64,000 bases of DNA from Apoderus coryli (lineage: Eukaryota > Arthropoda > Insecta > Coleoptera > Attelabidae): the NCBI GenBank assembly GCA_911728435.2, contig OU452205.1:12964260-13028259 (forward strand). Direction: 5' to 3'. Shown here one piece after another: positions 63,728 to 64,000 of the stretch. How positions within the stretch are numbered: position 1 is the first letter of the stretch; the number at the start of each line of letters is the position of its first letter. Under the pieces are notes generated by a model. It was not told where the DNA came from, made no database searches, and saw nothing but the letters and a program-made list of their open reading frames with translations. The position numbers were made by a program, and so were the translations under genes.

Positions 63728-64000
63728 CAGCATTAATAAGTACAGCATTCCGTCTCCACGTTCGCACTTTGAAAAAAAGTGTGACGTAAGATGCCGCCAT
63801 TTTGGGTTACAAAACAGGTCCTGACTAAGAATAATTATAGTTTTTGGTTTCTAACCACAGTACTGTATTTTTATTTTTGTAAAAATATTTAAGTACATAA
63901 TAATATCGCTGTCCATTTCAGAAATATTTGTGGTGTGTCATAGTGATTGAAAACAACCTTGAGTGGTGTTATCAGTTAAATGTTGATGATTGGGTGATTT
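63728..64000. mobile_element. THAP-type DNA transposon, copy 3 (cut by window end)
   Basis: From GCATTAATAAGTACAGCATTCC onward it is almost identical to 14620-14900, including the uninterrupted site where copy 1 carries the retrozyme-like insert. It continues past 64000. Confidence 0.8.

Noticed and set aside
1..64000. CRISPR arrays, operons, bacterial or viral genes
   Set aside because: None seen. The direct repeats present are long tandem units without spacers, and all recognisable genes are spliced or transposon-derived.

Overview
This is a TE-dense, AT-rich animal nuclear window, very probably from an insect and perhaps a beetle, although nothing here fixes the order. The signs are spliced genes with GT-AG introns, many mariner-like elements, LINE (non-LTR) fragments, tRNA-derived repeats and fold-back elements. 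There are no operons, bacterial genes or CRISPR arrays.

Two host genes stand out, and their coding exons were rebuilt with consistent splice phases. (1) A CRAL-TRIO (Sec14-like) lipid-binding protein lies on the + strand. It has five coding exons between 29431 and 48084 and encodes 306 aa. One intron of 13.9 kb is packed with transposon debris. (2) The C-terminal part of Rough deal/KNTC1 (Rod), the mitotic checkpoint subunit of the RZZ complex, lies on the - strand. Eight exons run from 58888 to 53995, with a probable ninth (terminal) exon at 49342-49298. The gene enters from beyond the window. The two genes converge, and their predicted poly(A) signals are about 230 bp apart. A short candidate gene with a zinc-finger-like start lies at 16623-17522 (+).

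The rest is layered mobile DNA. 1-15.8 kb: THAP-type DNA element copies, DD41D and DD34D mariner relics, fold-back repeats and a 2.5 kb palindrome. 16-26 kb: the candidate gene, Crypton-like tyrosine recombinase relics, and a palindrome split by a LINE. 26-29 kb: a mariner relic, tRNA-headed SINE-like repeats and another palindrome. 29-49 kb: the CRAL-TRIO gene, whose introns hold a PIF/Harbinger-like element with TTA duplications, a near-perfect 110-nt hairpin, LINE and mariner relics and a palindrome. 49-59 kb: Rod, with a 2.26 kb palindromic transposon in its last intron and two tandem arrays of retrozyme-like units. 59.5-63 kb: opposed arrays of a 321-bp unit, each unit carrying a tRNA-like gene with a T7 terminator. 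An intact DD41D mariner sits inside one of these units.

The most interesting signal is a set of hammerhead ribozymes. Two complete copies (645-758 + and 53078-53168 -) have intact cores, covarying stem I helices and a conserved stem I internal loop. Decayed copies sit in a tandem dimer at 56.1-56.7 kb. One copy interrupts a DNA element whose uninterrupted versions occur twice elsewhere in the window. This is what metazoan retrozymes should look like. A second, variant hammerhead-like motif recurs in unrelated fold-back repeats.
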